Positions 16,752 to 27,290 are shown, counted from the first letter of the stretch. The stretch: DNA of 64,000 nt from Sphingobacterium yanglingense (GCF_004363245.1 NZ_SNYV01000015.1:372001-436000); one strand, 5' to 3'. Notes: generated from the sequence alone by a model not told the origin. Numbers and translations: made by a program.

Positions 16752-17444
16752 TCAAATAGCATTCAACCGTTGTCTTAACTCTAAAAAATTCTCCGCAGTA
16801 GTCTTCGCTAGTATTTTCTTTCTATGCGTATTTACAGTATGTTCACTGATGAAAAGACACTCCGCGATTTCTTTACTACTCTTGCCCTGAACAATCAAAT
16901 CTAAAACTTCGACCTCACGCTTAGAAAGATCGTAATGATTCTCCACATGGACAGGTCTATTCTTCATTCGGTCGATCATTGTAAAATCATTTTCCTTCCT
17001 TTGGAAATCATCTTCCGCAACCTCATGAAAGACCAGCGACCGGCTCATATGTCCTCTTTCATCAATTTCGATCGCTTGATAGGATTGTTTAATGAATATA
17101 TAATCGCCTGTTTTTTTTCGGACTCTGTAGGAATATTTGAAATAAAAACGGTAGTGATCTTCAAAATAGAGCTTATCCATGAGTTCAATAGCCTTTCTTT
17201 CTGATTCCATACAGTAGGCAACATCATCGGGATGGATAATAGACATCAAGAATTCAGAGGTAAATTGATTGGGCTCATAACCCAAAATATTCTTCAACGA
17301 TAGACTAACAAAATCAATAGAATTACCAAAACAGTCCATAATGAAATGGTACCGCTTCAAATTCATGACCTCGGAATTCAAAACAGGTCGATCGGCAAAA
17401 ATACGCCCATGATCAAACCAAAAATCCCAACCTTTATCTACCAT
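16752..17444 (-). CDS. LuxR-family regulator with PAS domain
   Basis: The 230-residue protein has a PAS domain of PAS_3 type (about residues 30-140). It contains SLSLKNILGYEPNQF, SIIHPDDVAYCMESE and YRVRKKTGDYIFIKQSY, which match the canonical GY.P..., IHPDD and G....I..S. elements. At the C-terminus (about 168-230) is a LuxR helix-turn-helix: LSKREVEVLDLIVQGKSSKEIA followed by FISEHTVNTHRKKIL. It is the tail-to-tail neighbour of another regulator of the same architecture and is probably a diverged duplicate. The ligand is unknown. Confidence 0.9.
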   Translation of the reverse strand: MVDKGWDFWFDHGRIFADRPVLNSEVMNLKRYHFIMDCFGNSIDFVSLSLKNILGYEPNQFTSEFLMSIIHPDDVAYCMESERKAIELMDKLYFEDHYRFYFKYSYRVRKKTGDYIFIKQSYQAIEIDERGHMSRSLVFHEVAEDDFQRKENDFTMIDRMKNRPVHVENHYDLSKREVEVLDLIVQGKSSKEIAECLFISEHTVNTHRKKILAKTTAENFLELRQRLNAI

Positions 17445-17828
17445 ACTATGAACTTGTTAACTTAATTAATTGGTGTTACAATAGCAAAGATACAAATTAT
17501 ATAAACTGCACTATCAGCTAAAATTGCCCTTCTCTATCTAACAGACAAAGTACTTGTCATATTTGGTGACAGAAATAAATTTTCAATTTATCAAAAAAAA
17601 CCAAAAATAATACGAAAAACACCCAAAACAACAGAATCAATTAACATAAACACAAATAAATCATTTTTTTATTAAACATTTTGTAAAAACAAATTTGTTT
17701 TATTCATATATTTGTAACCGCAGGAGCTAACAATTCAAAAAACAGCAACCATTATCTATTAATGAAACTGAGATGAACTGAATCAATGCTCGCCACACAT
17801 ACACACTCAACCAAATACCAACGAAACA
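17445..17828. promoter_or_regulatory. 384-bp intergenic region with gltB promoter candidate
   Basis: A very AT-rich region between the divergent PAS/LuxR gene and gltB. On the plus strand TATATTTG at 17707-17714 fits the TAnnTTTG -7 element. A TTTG at 17680-17683 is a possible -33, though its 23-bp spacing is slightly long. This would leave a leader of about 110 nt before gltB. No gene or riboswitch was recognised. Confidence 0.45.
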
Positions 17829-20800
17829 ATGCAACAAGAAGGACTCTACAACCCCGAATTTGAACACGACGCCTGTGGTGTAGGATTTGTAGCCCATATC
17901 AAGGGATATAAGTCGCATGCACAGGTAAAGGACGCGCTCACCATGTTAGAGAATATGGAACACCGCGGCGCCTGTGGTTGTGACCCCGAAAGTGGTGATG
18001 GCGCAGGAATCATGATCCAACTACCGCATGAATTTCTATGGGAAGAGTGCATACAACTTGGCATACAACTTCAGGAACCAGGCTATTACGGTGTAGGGAT
18101 GGTATTCTTACCAAAAGATCAGCAGCTCAACCAAATCTGTCGCTCGGTGATACAGGAAGCGACAGCCGACCGTAACATGGAGTTCTTAGGATTCAGAACT
18201 GTCCCCGTCAATCGGGAAGGCATAGGCCCTACTGCTTTAAGTGCAGAACCCGAAATTGTCCAGTTCTTCGTATCTAGACCGGACGGAGTAACCAACACCG
18301 AAGATTTTGAGCGTAAACTATATGTGCTACGCAGACTCATCATCCAAAAAATAAAAACATACCAAGCCTATCCCTTACCACTTTATATCGCCTCCTTATC
18401 CTGCAAAACTATCATATACAAGGGACAGCTCACCACCTATCAGGTAGGTTCTTATTATAAAGATTTACGGGAACCGAAAGTAGTTTCTGCTTTCGGACTA
18501 GTACACTCCCGCTTCTCTACCAATACTTTTCCTTCTTGGTCATTGGCACAGCCCTTTCGCATGATAGCCCACAATGGAGAAATCAACACCTTGACCGGCA
18601 ATCTAAATTGGTTTTATGCCGGAGTACGCTCCCTTTCGTCCCCTTATTTCAGTGACGAGGAAATGGAAATACTACTACCGGTTGTAGACAAAGGTCAGTC
18701 GGACTCCGCCTGCCTGGACAACGTGGTTGAGCTATTGCTCCATTCTGGCCGCAGTCTACCCCATGTCATGCTGATGCTGGTACCCGAAGCCTGGGATGGA
18801 AATACGCAAATGGATCCCTTGAAAAAGGCGTTCTATGAATACCATGCCACATTAATGGAACCATGGGATGGCCCAGCCGCATTATGCTTTACCGACGGCA
18901 ACACCATTGGCGCTACACTAGATCGCAATGGATTGCGGCCGTTACGGTACGCCATAACATCCGACGATCGTGTCATTGTGGCATCCGAAGCCGGAGCATT
19001 GCCGATAGATGAATCCACTATTATAAAAAAGGGAAGACAACAACCCGGCAAGATATTCGTCGTCGATATGCAACAAGGACTAATCCGTTCGGATGAAGAG
19101 GTCAAAGGTGAATTAATCCGCCAGCAACCTTATGGAGACTGGATCAATCAGTACAAAATCAAACTGGAAGAGCTGGCAGAGCCTCGTGTGACATTCACCT
19201 ATCTATCCAAAGAGTCGGTATTTAAATACCAGCAGGCCTTTGGTTATTCGCGTGAAGATCTGGAGACTATTTTGACTCCTATGGCACTGACGGGTTACGA
19301 ACCGATAGGCTCGATGGGTACAGATGTACCATTGGCCGTACTATCCGACCAGCCACAGCATCTGTCTTCCTATTTCAAACAGTTCTTTGCGCAGGTGACC
19401 AATCCACCAATCGACCCTATACGCGAGCGACTCGTAATGAGCTTGGCTACATTTATCGGCAACGCCGGCAATATATTAATAGAAGACAAAAAATTCTGTC
19501 ACTGTGTGACACTCGAACATCCCATATTGACCTCCAGTGAATTGGAAAAACTACGTTCTATAGACACAGGGGTATTTCAGGCCAAAACATTACAGGCCTA
19601 TTTTCGTGCTGACGGCAAACCAGGCTCTTTGGAAGCAGGCATAGAGCGCCTATGCCGCTATGCCGACGATGCTGTACGGGATGGCTTTGAGGTCATTATA
19701 CTTTCTGACCGGGCAATAGATTCGCAACATGCTGCTATCCCATCTATACTTGCGGTATCGGCTGTACATCACCACCTCATAAAAACTGGAAACCGCGGTG
19801 CCGTAGGCCTGGTGGTCGAAGCCGGAGACGCCCTCGAAGTACATCACTTTGCTTGTTTACTTGCCTTTGGCGCAACAGCAATCAATCCTTATCTGGCACT
19901 AGCAAGCATACGGACTTTAAAAGCGGAGAACCTGCTTGACACGGAATTAACTTGGGAGGAATTACGCAAAAACTATGTCAAAGCAGTATGCAATGGCCTA
20001 TTGAAGATATTCTCCAAAATGGGGATCTCTACTTTACAGTCGTACCATGGTGCTCAGATATTTGAAGTGCTTGGTATTGACAAATCGGTGGTAGATACGT
20101 ATTTCTGCGGTGCGGTATCCCGCATAGGAGGACTTAACCTAGATGATCTTGCCAAGGAGGCGCTAGCTAAGCACAAGCGAAGCTTTGAAAGCTCACGCAC
20201 ACCTAAAAACCTATTGGCCGAAGGGGGTATCTACCAATGGAAGAGACGGGGGGAAGGCCACCTTTGGAATCCCCAAACGGTACATCTGCTACAACAGGCT
20301 TGCCGCACAGGTGACTTTGATACCTATAAAAAATATTCGGCACTGATCAACAACCAAGAGGAACATCTGTTCACCTTACGAGGATTGCTCGATTTTGCCA
20401 AACACCGCACCGCTATTGCTATCGACGAAGTAGAGCCTGCGAGCGAAATCATGAAACGATTTGCCACAGGTGCAATGTCTTTTGGGTCAATATCACATGA
20501 GGCACACAGCACACTGGCTATTGCAATGAACCGCATCGGAGGCAAATCCAATACTGGGGAAGGTGGCGAAGATGAAATCCGCTATGAAAAACTGCCTAAT
20601 GGGGACTCGATGCGGTCGGCCATCAAACAAGTGGCTTCTGCCCGTTTTGGCGTAACATCCAACTACCTCACACAGGCCGATGAGATACAGATTAAAATGG
20701 CTCAAGGAGCCAAACCTGGTGAAGGCGGACAGCTCCCAGGCCATAAAGTGGACGAATGGATTGCTAAAGTACGTCATGCCACACCTGGCGTAGGCTTGAT

Positions 20801-22328
20801 ATCTCCACCTCCGCACCACGACATTTATTCTATCGAAGATTTAGCACAGCTGATATTTGACCTTAAAAATGCCAACCGCGATGCCCGAATCAATGTAAAA
20901 CTGGTATCAAAAGCGGGTGTAGGAACCATCGCTGCAGGTGTAGCCAAAGCCCATTCGGATGTCATATTAATAGCAGGATATGATGGCGGTACAGGAGCCT
21001 CTCCTATCAGCTCTATCAAACATGCCGGCCTACCTTGGGAATTAGGTCTTGCTGAAGCGCATCAGACACTCGTAATAAATAAACTACGGAGCCGTGTGGT
21101 GCTACAGGCCGACGGACAGATGAAAACTGGACGCGACTTGGTTATCGCAACGCTCTTAGGAGCCGAAGAATGGGGAGTAGCTACAGCAGCTCTTGTCGCA
21201 GGAGGCTGTATCATGATGCGGAAATGCCATCTAAACACCTGCCCCGTTGGTGTCGCCACCCAAGATCCGGAATTGCGGAAACTATTCTCCGGCAAACCAG
21301 AAGATATTGTACACCTCTTCCAGTTCCTAGCGGAAGAAATGCGTGAAATCATGGCGCAGCTCGGATTCCGAACGATCAATGAAATGGTCGGAAGAGCGCA
21401 GTTTCTAAAAAAGAAGGAGCACATAACACACTGGAAGGCTAATAAAGTAGACTTTAAAGACCTGCTCCATGTCGCCCACAACGAAATGGGCGAAACCCTA
21501 TACAACACCGAAGAACAAGACCATGGCATGGCTATGATCTTAGACTGGGGCTTATTGAAGCAGGCAAAACCAGCATTAGAAAGTAAAACTCCTGTATTCG
21601 GCACTTTCCGTGTGAAAAATACCGACCGCACAATAGGAACACTGCTTTCCAACGAAATATCTAAGATATATGGTTCTGACGGGCTGCCGGACAATACCAT
21701 CAACTTTAAATTTGAAGGATCTGCAGGTCAATCTTTTGGAGCTTTCAACACCAAGGGGATATCGCTTGAGCTGGAAGGTGAAGCAAACGACTACGTAGGC
21801 AAGGGGCTATCAGGAGCACAGTTGGCCATCTATCCGGCAAAAGAAAGCACTTTGGTGCCACACGAAAATATTATCATTGGCAATGTCGCATTGTATGGTG
21901 CTACCTCCGGCCACCTATTTATTAATGGAATGGCTGGAGAGCGATTTGCCGTCCGTAACTCTGGCGCCACTGCCATCGTAGAAGGCATTGGCGACCACGG
22001 TTGCGAATACATGACCGGAGGGCGGGCGCTCATCCTCGGAGAGACTGGACGCAACTTTGCAGCGGGTATGAGCGGAGGGATAGCCTGGATATATGACATT
22101 AAAGGAACCTTCCGCGACAACTGTAACCAGGAAATGGTAGACCTCGACCCCTTAGAATCTGAGGATGAATCTGCTATTATCGCACTATTGAAAAGGCATA
22201 TACACCTCACTAATAGCGAGCGGGCAGCCTATATCCTCCAGAACTGGGCATCAGAAAAGAACAGATTCATCAAAGTATTCCCGCGTGAATACAAAAATGT
22301 AATCCGCAAACAATTGGTTGTAGCTTAA
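17829..22328 (+). CDS. gltB: Glutamate synthase, large subunit
   Basis: This 1499-residue protein is full length for the GltB alpha subunit. An N-terminal propeptide of 15 residues precedes Cys16 (DACGVGFVAHIKG), the expected catalytic nucleophile of the class II glutamine amidotransferase domain. The amidotransferase is followed by the central domain, the FMN-binding TIM barrel (about 840-1200) and a GXGXG beta-helix at the end (about 1250-1440). The 3Fe-4S ligands are Cys1127, Cys1133 and Cys1138 (CIMMRKCHLNTCPVG). The enzyme moves glutamine amide nitrogen to 2-oxoglutarate, with electrons from GltD. gltD starts 14 bp downstream. High codon quality and higher GC than the neighbouring regions mark it as a core gene. 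Confidence 0.98.
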   Translation: MQQEGLYNPEFEHDACGVGFVAHIKGYKSHAQVKDALTMLENMEHRGACGCDPESGDGAGIMIQLPHEFLWEECIQLGIQLQEPGYYGVGMVFLPKDQQLNQICRSVIQEATADRNMEFLGFRTVPVNREGIGPTALSAEPEIVQFFVSRPDGVTNTEDFERKLYVLRRLIIQKIKTYQAYPLPLYIASLSCKTIIYKGQLTTYQVGSYYKDLREPKVVSAFGLVHSRFSTNTFPSWSLAQPFRMIAHNGEINTLTGNLNWFYAGVRSLSSPYFSDEEMEILLPVVDKGQSDSACLDNVVELLLHSGRSLPHVMLMLVPEAWDGNTQMDPLKKAFYEYHATLMEPWDGPAALCFTDGNTIGATLDRNGLRPLRYAITSDDRVIVASEAGALPIDESTIIKKGRQQPGKIFVVDMQQGLIRSDEEVKGELIRQQPYGDWINQYKIKLEELAEPRVTFTYLSKESVFKYQQAFGYSREDLETILTPMALTGYEPIGSMGTDVPLAVLSDQPQHLSSYFKQFFAQVTNPPIDPIRERLVMSLATFIGNAGNILIEDKKFCHCVTLEHPILTSSELEKLRSIDTGVFQAKTLQAYFRADGKPGSLEAGIERLCRYADDAVRDGFEVIILSDRAIDSQHAAIPSILAVSAVHHHLIKTGNRGAVGLVVEAGDALEVHHFACLLAFGATAINPYLALASIRTLKAENLLDTELTWEELRKNYVKAVCNGLLKIFSKMGISTLQSYHGAQIFEVLGIDKSVVDTYFCGAVSRIGGLNLDDLAKEALAKHKRSFESSRTPKNLLAEGGIYQWKRRGEGHLWNPQTVHLLQQACRTGDFDTYKKYSALINNQEEHLFTLRGLLDFAKHRTAIAIDEVEPASEIMKRFATGAMSFGSISHEAHSTLAIAMNRIGGKSNTGEGGEDEIRYEKLPNGDSMRSAIKQVASARFGVTSNYLTQADEIQIKMAQGAKPGEGGQLPGHKVDEWIAKVRHATPGVGLISPPPHHDIYSIEDLAQLIFDLKNANRDARINVKLVSKAGVGTIAAGVAKAHSDVILIAGYDGGTGASPISSIKHAGLPWELGLAEAHQTLVINKLRSRVVLQADGQMKTGRDLVIATLLGAEEWGVATAALVAGGCIMMRKCHLNTCPVGVATQDPELRKLFSGKPEDIVHLFQFLAEEMREIMAQLGFRTINEMVGRAQFLKKKEHITHWKANKVDFKDLLHVAHNEMGETLYNTEEQDHGMAMILDWGLLKQAKPALESKTPVFGTFRVKNTDRTIGTLLSNEISKIYGSDGLPDNTINFKFEGSAGQSFGAFNTKGISLELEGEANDYVGKGLSGAQLAIYPAKESTLVPHENIIIGNVALYGATSGHLFINGMAGERFAVRNSGATAIVEGIGDHGCEYMTGGRALILGETGRNFAAGMSGGIAWIYDIKGTFRDNCNQEMVDLDPLESEDESAIIALLKRHIHLTNSERAAYILQNWASEKNRFIKVFPREYKNVIRKQLVVA

Positions 22329-22342
22329 ATAATCAACGAAAC

Positions 22343-23809
22343 ATGGGAAAAGCGACAGGATTTTTAGAATTTGATAGACTGGCTCCTCAGAAAGAGCCTA
22401 TAGAAAGCAGAACAAAAAACTATCAGGAATTTGTTCACAGCTACTCTGACAAGCAACTTAATGACCAAGCGGCACGTTGTATGAATTGCGGGATTCCGTT
22501 TTGCCACTCAGGTTGCCCGCTAGGGAATGTAATCCCCGAGTTCAACGATGCGGTATACGACGGAAAGTGGGAAGACGCTTACAACATATTGACATCAACC
22601 AACAACTTTCCAGAATTTACGGGACGCATCTGTCCTGCTCCATGCGAATCGGCCTGCGTATTGGGTATCAACAAAAGCCCGGTGGCCATCGAGGAAATCG
22701 AAAAGCATATTATTGAAATAGCCTATAAAAAGGGATATGTTAAACCGAACAAATCTTATCTCAAAACAGGCAAGAAAGTAGCCGTGGTAGGTTCTGGTCC
22801 AGCGGGCCTGGCTAGCGCGGCACAATTGAATAAGGCAGGTCACGATGTGGTCGTGTACGAACGCGACGATCAATTGGGCGGGCTGCTACGCTACGGTATA
22901 CCTGATTTTAAACTGGATAAATCGGTGATCGATAGACGTATACAGATTATGATAGAATCTGGAATCGAATTCCGTACGAATGCAGAAGTAGGGACAAATA
23001 TCCCTGTATCTGAGCTCGACCAATATGATGCTGTAGTGCTCGCGGGTGGATCGACCATCCCCCGCGATCTCAATATCCCGGGACGCGAATTACAGGGGGT
23101 ACATTATGCCATGGAGTTTCTCAAACAGCAGAACAAACGTGTAGGCAATTCTCCAATCGAAGTACCTCAGATACATGCAGAAGGCAAAAATGTATTGGTC
23201 ATCGGTGGTGGTGACACGGGGTCTGACTGCGTAGGCACCTCTAATCGCCATGGCGCTAAATCTGTCACTCAATTTGAGCTGATGCCCCAGCCACCGCAAA
23301 GCCGTACCGAAGCGATGCCCTGGCCGACCTACCCTATGTTACTAAAGACCACAACTTCACACGAAGAAGGATGTCAACGACACTGGAGCATCAGTACTAA
23401 AGCATTTCTAGGGGATGACAACGGACAATTACGTGCAGCCCTTGTCGTAGATCTGGAATGGGAAAGTGATGCTTTTGGAAGACCTACTAAGTTCAAAGAA
23501 ATTGCAGGTTCGGAGCGAGAGATTCCTTGTGAGCTAGTGACACTAGCCATGGGATTCCTACATCCACAACAGGAAGGGTTGCTCCAACAATTGAATATTG
23601 CTCGGGATGAACGTGGGAATGTAAAAGCGACAGAAAGAGATTACAAAACAAATACCGACAGATACTTTGCAGCAGGTGACATGCGTAGAGGACAATCCCT
23701 GGTCGTATGGGCAATATCCGAGGGCCGGGAGTGCGCACGTAAGGTAGACGAATTCCTTATGGGAAGCACCGAACTCGAGAGCAAAGAAGCCGTACAACAG
23801 TACGCCTAA
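22343..23809 (+). CDS. gltD: Glutamate synthase, small subunit
   Basis: The 488-residue subunit matches the beta-subunit length. The N-terminal iron-sulphur region has Cys46, Cys49, Cys54 and Cys58 (CMNCGIPFCHSGC) and a second group CPAPCESAC near residues 97-105. The FAD-binding Rossmann motif is VVGSGPAGLASAAQL and the NADPH-binding one is VIGGGDTGSDC. The C-terminal DMRRGQSLVVWAISEGRECA closes the FAD site. It oxidises NADPH and passes electrons to the GltB FMN and 3Fe-4S centre. It is cotranscribed with gltB and followed by a terminator. Confidence 0.97.
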   Translation: MGKATGFLEFDRLAPQKEPIESRTKNYQEFVHSYSDKQLNDQAARCMNCGIPFCHSGCPLGNVIPEFNDAVYDGKWEDAYNILTSTNNFPEFTGRICPAPCESACVLGINKSPVAIEEIEKHIIEIAYKKGYVKPNKSYLKTGKKVAVVGSGPAGLASAAQLNKAGHDVVVYERDDQLGGLLRYGIPDFKLDKSVIDRRIQIMIESGIEFRTNAEVGTNIPVSELDQYDAVVLAGGSTIPRDLNIPGRELQGVHYAMEFLKQQNKRVGNSPIEVPQIHAEGKNVLVIGGGDTGSDCVGTSNRHGAKSVTQFELMPQPPQSRTEAMPWPTYPMLLKTTTSHEEGCQRHWSISTKAFLGDDNGQLRAALVVDLEWESDAFGRPTKFKEIAGSEREIPCELVTLAMGFLHPQQEGLLQQLNIARDERGNVKATERDYKTNTDRYFAAGDMRRGQSLVVWAISEGRECARKVDEFLMGSTELESKEAVQQYA

Positions 23810-23852
23810 AACAATAGTTACTAATTCATCAATCTATATTTTTTCTTCTATT

Positions 23853-23885
23853 AGACCTCTCCGAGCAATCAGAGAGGTCTTTTTC
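23853..23885 (+). terminator. Rho-independent terminator after gltD
   Basis: AGACCTCTC (23853-23861) pairs with GAGAGGTCT (23872-23880) with a 10-nt loop, followed by TTTTT, 43 bp after the gltD stop. Confidence 0.9.
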
Positions 23886-23961
23886 AACCACACCACTTAT
23901 TCCATAGCAAGCCAAAAACACAAAATAATATTTCGAACAAAAAACGCATTATAAAAATATA

Positions 23962-23991
23962 TTTTACATAAGTGAATTTTTCGTACTTTTG
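23962..23991 (+). promoter_or_regulatory. Promoter candidate for the FUSC-type gene
   Basis: TACTTTTG at 23984-23991 fits TAnnTTTG. TTTTAC from 23962 lies 18 bp upstream at the -33 position. The likely start site is about 25-30 bp before the ATG at 24027. Confidence 0.55.
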
Positions 23992-24026
23992 CAGTCGATT
24001 TAAAAGATCAATTGTAAATAGGTTTT

Positions 24027-26024
24027 ATGACTCGTACAGTCCACCATTTTTTTGGCAAGGAGTTTAGCAAAGATGCCCTAAGAAACATCCTTGTTATCCT
24101 GCTCCCTGCTGTCCTACTCTTCTATACCGTAAGTCTGGATGTTGCCATAGCATTCGCCGTTGGTGTAATACTATCTTCACTGACCGATTTACCCGGGAAT
24201 AGGCAGGACAAAACGATGACCGCTATCTGGTGCACTCCCTTATTTGCCTTCACCGCATTTTGTACCGCATTGGCGCTGCATTATCTATCATGGGGTATAT
24301 GGCCGATTTTGGGTATCTGGGGCTTCATCTGTACATTATTGATTGTATTAGGCCCGAGGTGGGGCGTGATTGGCAACCTAACACTAATTGTTATCAGTTT
24401 TACAATCGGGCTCAAACCACAGGATCCCATCATTTTTGCACTATCTTTTAGTCTAGGGACATGCAGCTTTTTTGCAGTCAGTCTACTGCAAGCTTATTTG
24501 TCCCCTTATCGCTCTTTAAAATATGCGATGAAAGAAGGTTTCGAACAAATGGCCACGCTGCTACAGGCAAAAATAAAATGTTATGACGAGAAGACACCAT
24601 TGGAACAGGTGTATAGAGAACTCAGTTTACTTCATATCAAAATAAGTGAGCAGCTAGAGAGCATCCGCTCTCTACTACTCCGCGAAAAGGCATTAATTTC
24701 ATCCAGCCAACATGCCGACCTTATTTGGTTAAACAAAATCTATCGATTAATAGACCTCTATGAACTATTAATGGGGATAGATACGGACTATGAAACCATA
24801 CGTGAAAAACTGAAACATTCGGAAGTACTTCCTATAATCAGGCATATCCTTTTGTTGCTCTCTGACGAAATCAAGGACCTGGAAAACAGTAATTCTTACC
24901 ATGCCCTATCGAAAAACCACACACAGATTAGCGTGGATATACAGAAGCTAGAAGAAATACAGGCCAAAGCAAACAGTGAAACGAGATCACTAATCAACCC
25001 GATTCTAATCCATATCAAGCATATCGTAGCCATCGTTCAACAGATTCAACAAGCTACTATTGTACAGGACCCCACTTGGGTGAGCACAGCGGCATACAAA
25101 AACTTCGTGCCTACTACAAACAAACGGCAGGTCATCGCAAAACACATCAAGACCAAGTCGCCCATATTGATATACTCGATACGTATGGCCACACTACTGA
25201 TGTTGTCGGGACTCGTAGGCTACACACTCCCAGAATACCGATACGCCTCTTGGATCATACTGACTGTAATCCTCGTGGCACGCCCAAGCTATGCCACTAC
25301 ACAAAGGAGAAACTATCAACGTATCGTAGGTTCACTCATAGGTATTGCCATCAGTTTGCTGATTACACTCGTCACGCACGAACCTATGCTATTGCTCTCG
25401 ATCGCAGCAATCACGCTATACGGTTTCTTTTTATTTAACAAACCAGACTACCTAGTCTGTGTGATATTCATTACTATCGCCGCTATACTGGCCCTACATC
25501 TATATGAAGGTAACATCTGGGATTTACTAGGAAGCCGGCTAGCCTTTACACTGTTGGGCTCTACCCTAGCCTTGATAGGTTGCTTTGCGCTACCGGTAAA
25601 TCATCGGAAAACCATGAAAAGCCTGTCCGACACGCTCATTGATAACTATCAAAACTACTACCAAAGACTTCGCGCCCGTCTTTGTGAAGAAACGATAGAT
25701 CATCAAGAGCTGAGACTCGTTCGGAAACACGCACAGACTTCGCTCGCTCAGCTGTACGATAGCTTGGACCAATTCCAGAAAGAACCCCGCTATAAAAAGC
25801 TGGACTGGACCGATCTAATTTCCTTCCAGACACTAGCTTATCGCATTAACGCACTGTTGGTCGGTATCTCAGTAAGTATCACCAAATCGATCGAACAGGA
25901 AAATGATACCGCTCTACTACAGCGACTCCACAATATCGAAGCGCTAATCAATGAGCTATATGAATTGGGGCAATCTGAAAAACTGACCAATAAAACACAC
26001 AAAGCTCCGGCAGCAGTAAGTTAA
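24027..26024 (+). CDS. FUSC-family (YccS/YhfK-like) inner-membrane protein
   Basis: The 665-residue protein has the FUSC layout. A block of about six membrane helices (residues 15-155) is followed by a cytoplasmic helical domain of about 220 residues, a second block of membrane helices (about 385-530, LMLSGLVGYTLPEYRYASWIILTVILV...), and a cytoplasmic helical C-terminus. The conserved ASWIILTVILVARPSYATTQRRNYQRIVGS region after the second block opening is the family hallmark, related to the PET/aromatic acid exporter (AaeB) fold. It probably transports a small organic molecule, but no substrate can be named. It is followed by nuoH after 125 bp. Confidence 0.88.
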   Translation: MTRTVHHFFGKEFSKDALRNILVILLPAVLLFYTVSLDVAIAFAVGVILSSLTDLPGNRQDKTMTAIWCTPLFAFTAFCTALALHYLSWGIWPILGIWGFICTLLIVLGPRWGVIGNLTLIVISFTIGLKPQDPIIFALSFSLGTCSFFAVSLLQAYLSPYRSLKYAMKEGFEQMATLLQAKIKCYDEKTPLEQVYRELSLLHIKISEQLESIRSLLLREKALISSSQHADLIWLNKIYRLIDLYELLMGIDTDYETIREKLKHSEVLPIIRHILLLLSDEIKDLENSNSYHALSKNHTQISVDIQKLEEIQAKANSETRSLINPILIHIKHIVAIVQQIQQATIVQDPTWVSTAAYKNFVPTTNKRQVIAKHIKTKSPILIYSIRMATLLMLSGLVGYTLPEYRYASWIILTVILVARPSYATTQRRNYQRIVGSLIGIAISLLITLVTHEPMLLLSIAAITLYGFFLFNKPDYLVCVIFITIAAILALHLYEGNIWDLLGSRLAFTLLGSTLALIGCFALPVNHRKTMKSLSDTLIDNYQNYYQRLRARLCEETIDHQELRLVRKHAQTSLAQLYDSLDQFQKEPRYKKLDWTDLISFQTLAYRINALLVGISVSITKSIEQENDTALLQRLHNIEALINELYELGQSEKLTNKTHKAPAAVS

Positions 26025-26071
26025 AAAAACAATACTCTACTGAATTAGTATATTATTCCGAAGAAATAGTT

Positions 26072-26079
26072 TATTTTTG
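26072..26079 (+). promoter_or_regulatory. Candidate -7 element before nuoH
   Basis: TATTTTTG fits TAnnTTTG, 71 bp before the ATG at 26150. The -33 region is weak (TATTATT). It would give nuoH-N their own transcription start. Confidence 0.4.
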
Positions 26080-26149
26080 GATTATAGAAAACCAAAACGG
26101 CCTGTTTAACTCATAATTGTACGTATGACATGCCTATGATAGTTTTTCT

Positions 26150-27286
26150 ATGGTTCTTTTGCTACGTTTTGCGTATGTTTGCATCCAATTAAGAATTATT
26201 CTAAAGAGCTTTGTGAGCCAACTGTTTATCCATATCCTAGTACCTGTAGCTATCTTTGGCTTCATCGCGCTATTTACGTTATTCGCTGTATATGCTGAAC
26301 GTAAAATCGCTGGATTTGTGCAGGACAGACTAGGCCCTATGGAAACCGGAAAGTATGGGCTTCTACAGACTATCGCCGATATACTTAAGCTTTTACAAAA
26401 AGAATTCATTACCCCAAAAGCAGCAGATAAAATCTTATTTGCGGCAGCTCCTGTTATTATATTCGGTGCCGTATATATTGGTTATGCCGTAATTCCTTGG
26501 GCACCCGATTTTCTCCCGGCGAATACACATACAGGTCTCTTCTTCATTATGGCCGTTGTATCTATTGATGCAATTGGTATCCTAATGGCAGGCTGGGGGT
26601 CAAACAATAAGTATTCTCTCCTAGGGTCTATCCGGGCTATAGCACAGATGGTATCTTATGAAATTCCTGTTGGCCTGTCGCTGATTGCTGCGGTCATGAT
26701 TACCCAGACGCTAAACCTCAACGAGATTGCGCTACAGCAAGGAGTGCTCTCTCCAGAGCCTGTTTTCTTTTTAGGAATCTGGGATGTGTCTAATGTCGGA
26801 GGCTTTCTAGCATGGAACATATTTCAGGCACCGCATCTTATAATAGTATATATCATCTTCTTCATAGCCTCTCTAGCTGAATGTAATCGGGCACCGTTTG
26901 ATATCCCTGAAGCAGAATCTGAATTGATAGGTGGTTTTCATACCGAATATGGAGGTATCCGTTTTGCATTTATTTTTCTTGCGGAATATGCTATGATGTT
27001 TTTAGTAGCCATGCTTGGTGTAGTGCTATTTTTAGGTGGATGGAATACGCTGTTACCAAATATAGGACCGCTAAAACTGGCTGATTGGACAACAGGAATT
27101 GGGTGGGGAATATTTTGGACACTGCTCAAATCGCTGACTATTGTTGGTGTACAGATATGGATCAGATGGACATTGCCGCGTTTTAGGGCAGACCAATTGA
27201 TGAGCCTATGCTGGAAAGTAATGATTCCACTGGGCTTTGTATGTATGGCAATATCGGGATTATGGCGAATTTTGGTAATGGTGTAA
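26150..27286 (+). CDS. nuoH: NADH-quinone oxidoreductase subunit H
   Basis: The 378-residue protein has eight membrane helices. Loop 1 is AERKIAGFVQDRLGPMETGKYGLLQTIADILKLL and the conserved loops near the quinone site are AECNRAPFDIPEAESELIGGFHTEYGGIRFAFIFLAEY. It forms the membrane-to-hydrophilic-arm junction and the quinone channel of complex I. The start used is the ATG at 26150. A GTG at 26213 is an alternative that removes about 21 residues. No nuoA-G genes are adjacent: the upstream gene is a FUSC-type protein. Confidence 0.97.
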   Translation: MVLLLRFAYVCIQLRIILKSFVSQLFIHILVPVAIFGFIALFTLFAVYAERKIAGFVQDRLGPMETGKYGLLQTIADILKLLQKEFITPKAADKILFAAAPVIIFGAVYIGYAVIPWAPDFLPANTHTGLFFIMAVVSIDAIGILMAGWGSNNKYSLLGSIRAIAQMVSYEIPVGLSLIAAVMITQTLNLNEIALQQGVLSPEPVFFLGIWDVSNVGGFLAWNIFQAPHLIIVYIIFFIASLAECNRAPFDIPEAESELIGGFHTEYGGIRFAFIFLAEYAMMFLVAMLGVVLFLGGWNTLLPNIGPLKLADWTTGIGWGIFWTLLKSLTIVGVQIWIRWTLPRFRADQLMSLCWKVMIPLGFVCMAISGLWRILVMV

Positions 27287-27290
27287 GGAG

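Noticed and set aside
21062..21703. A 213-codon frame opposite gltB
   Set aside because: It lies entirely inside the conserved FMN domain of gltB on the other strand, so it is a frame shadow of high-quality coding DNA.
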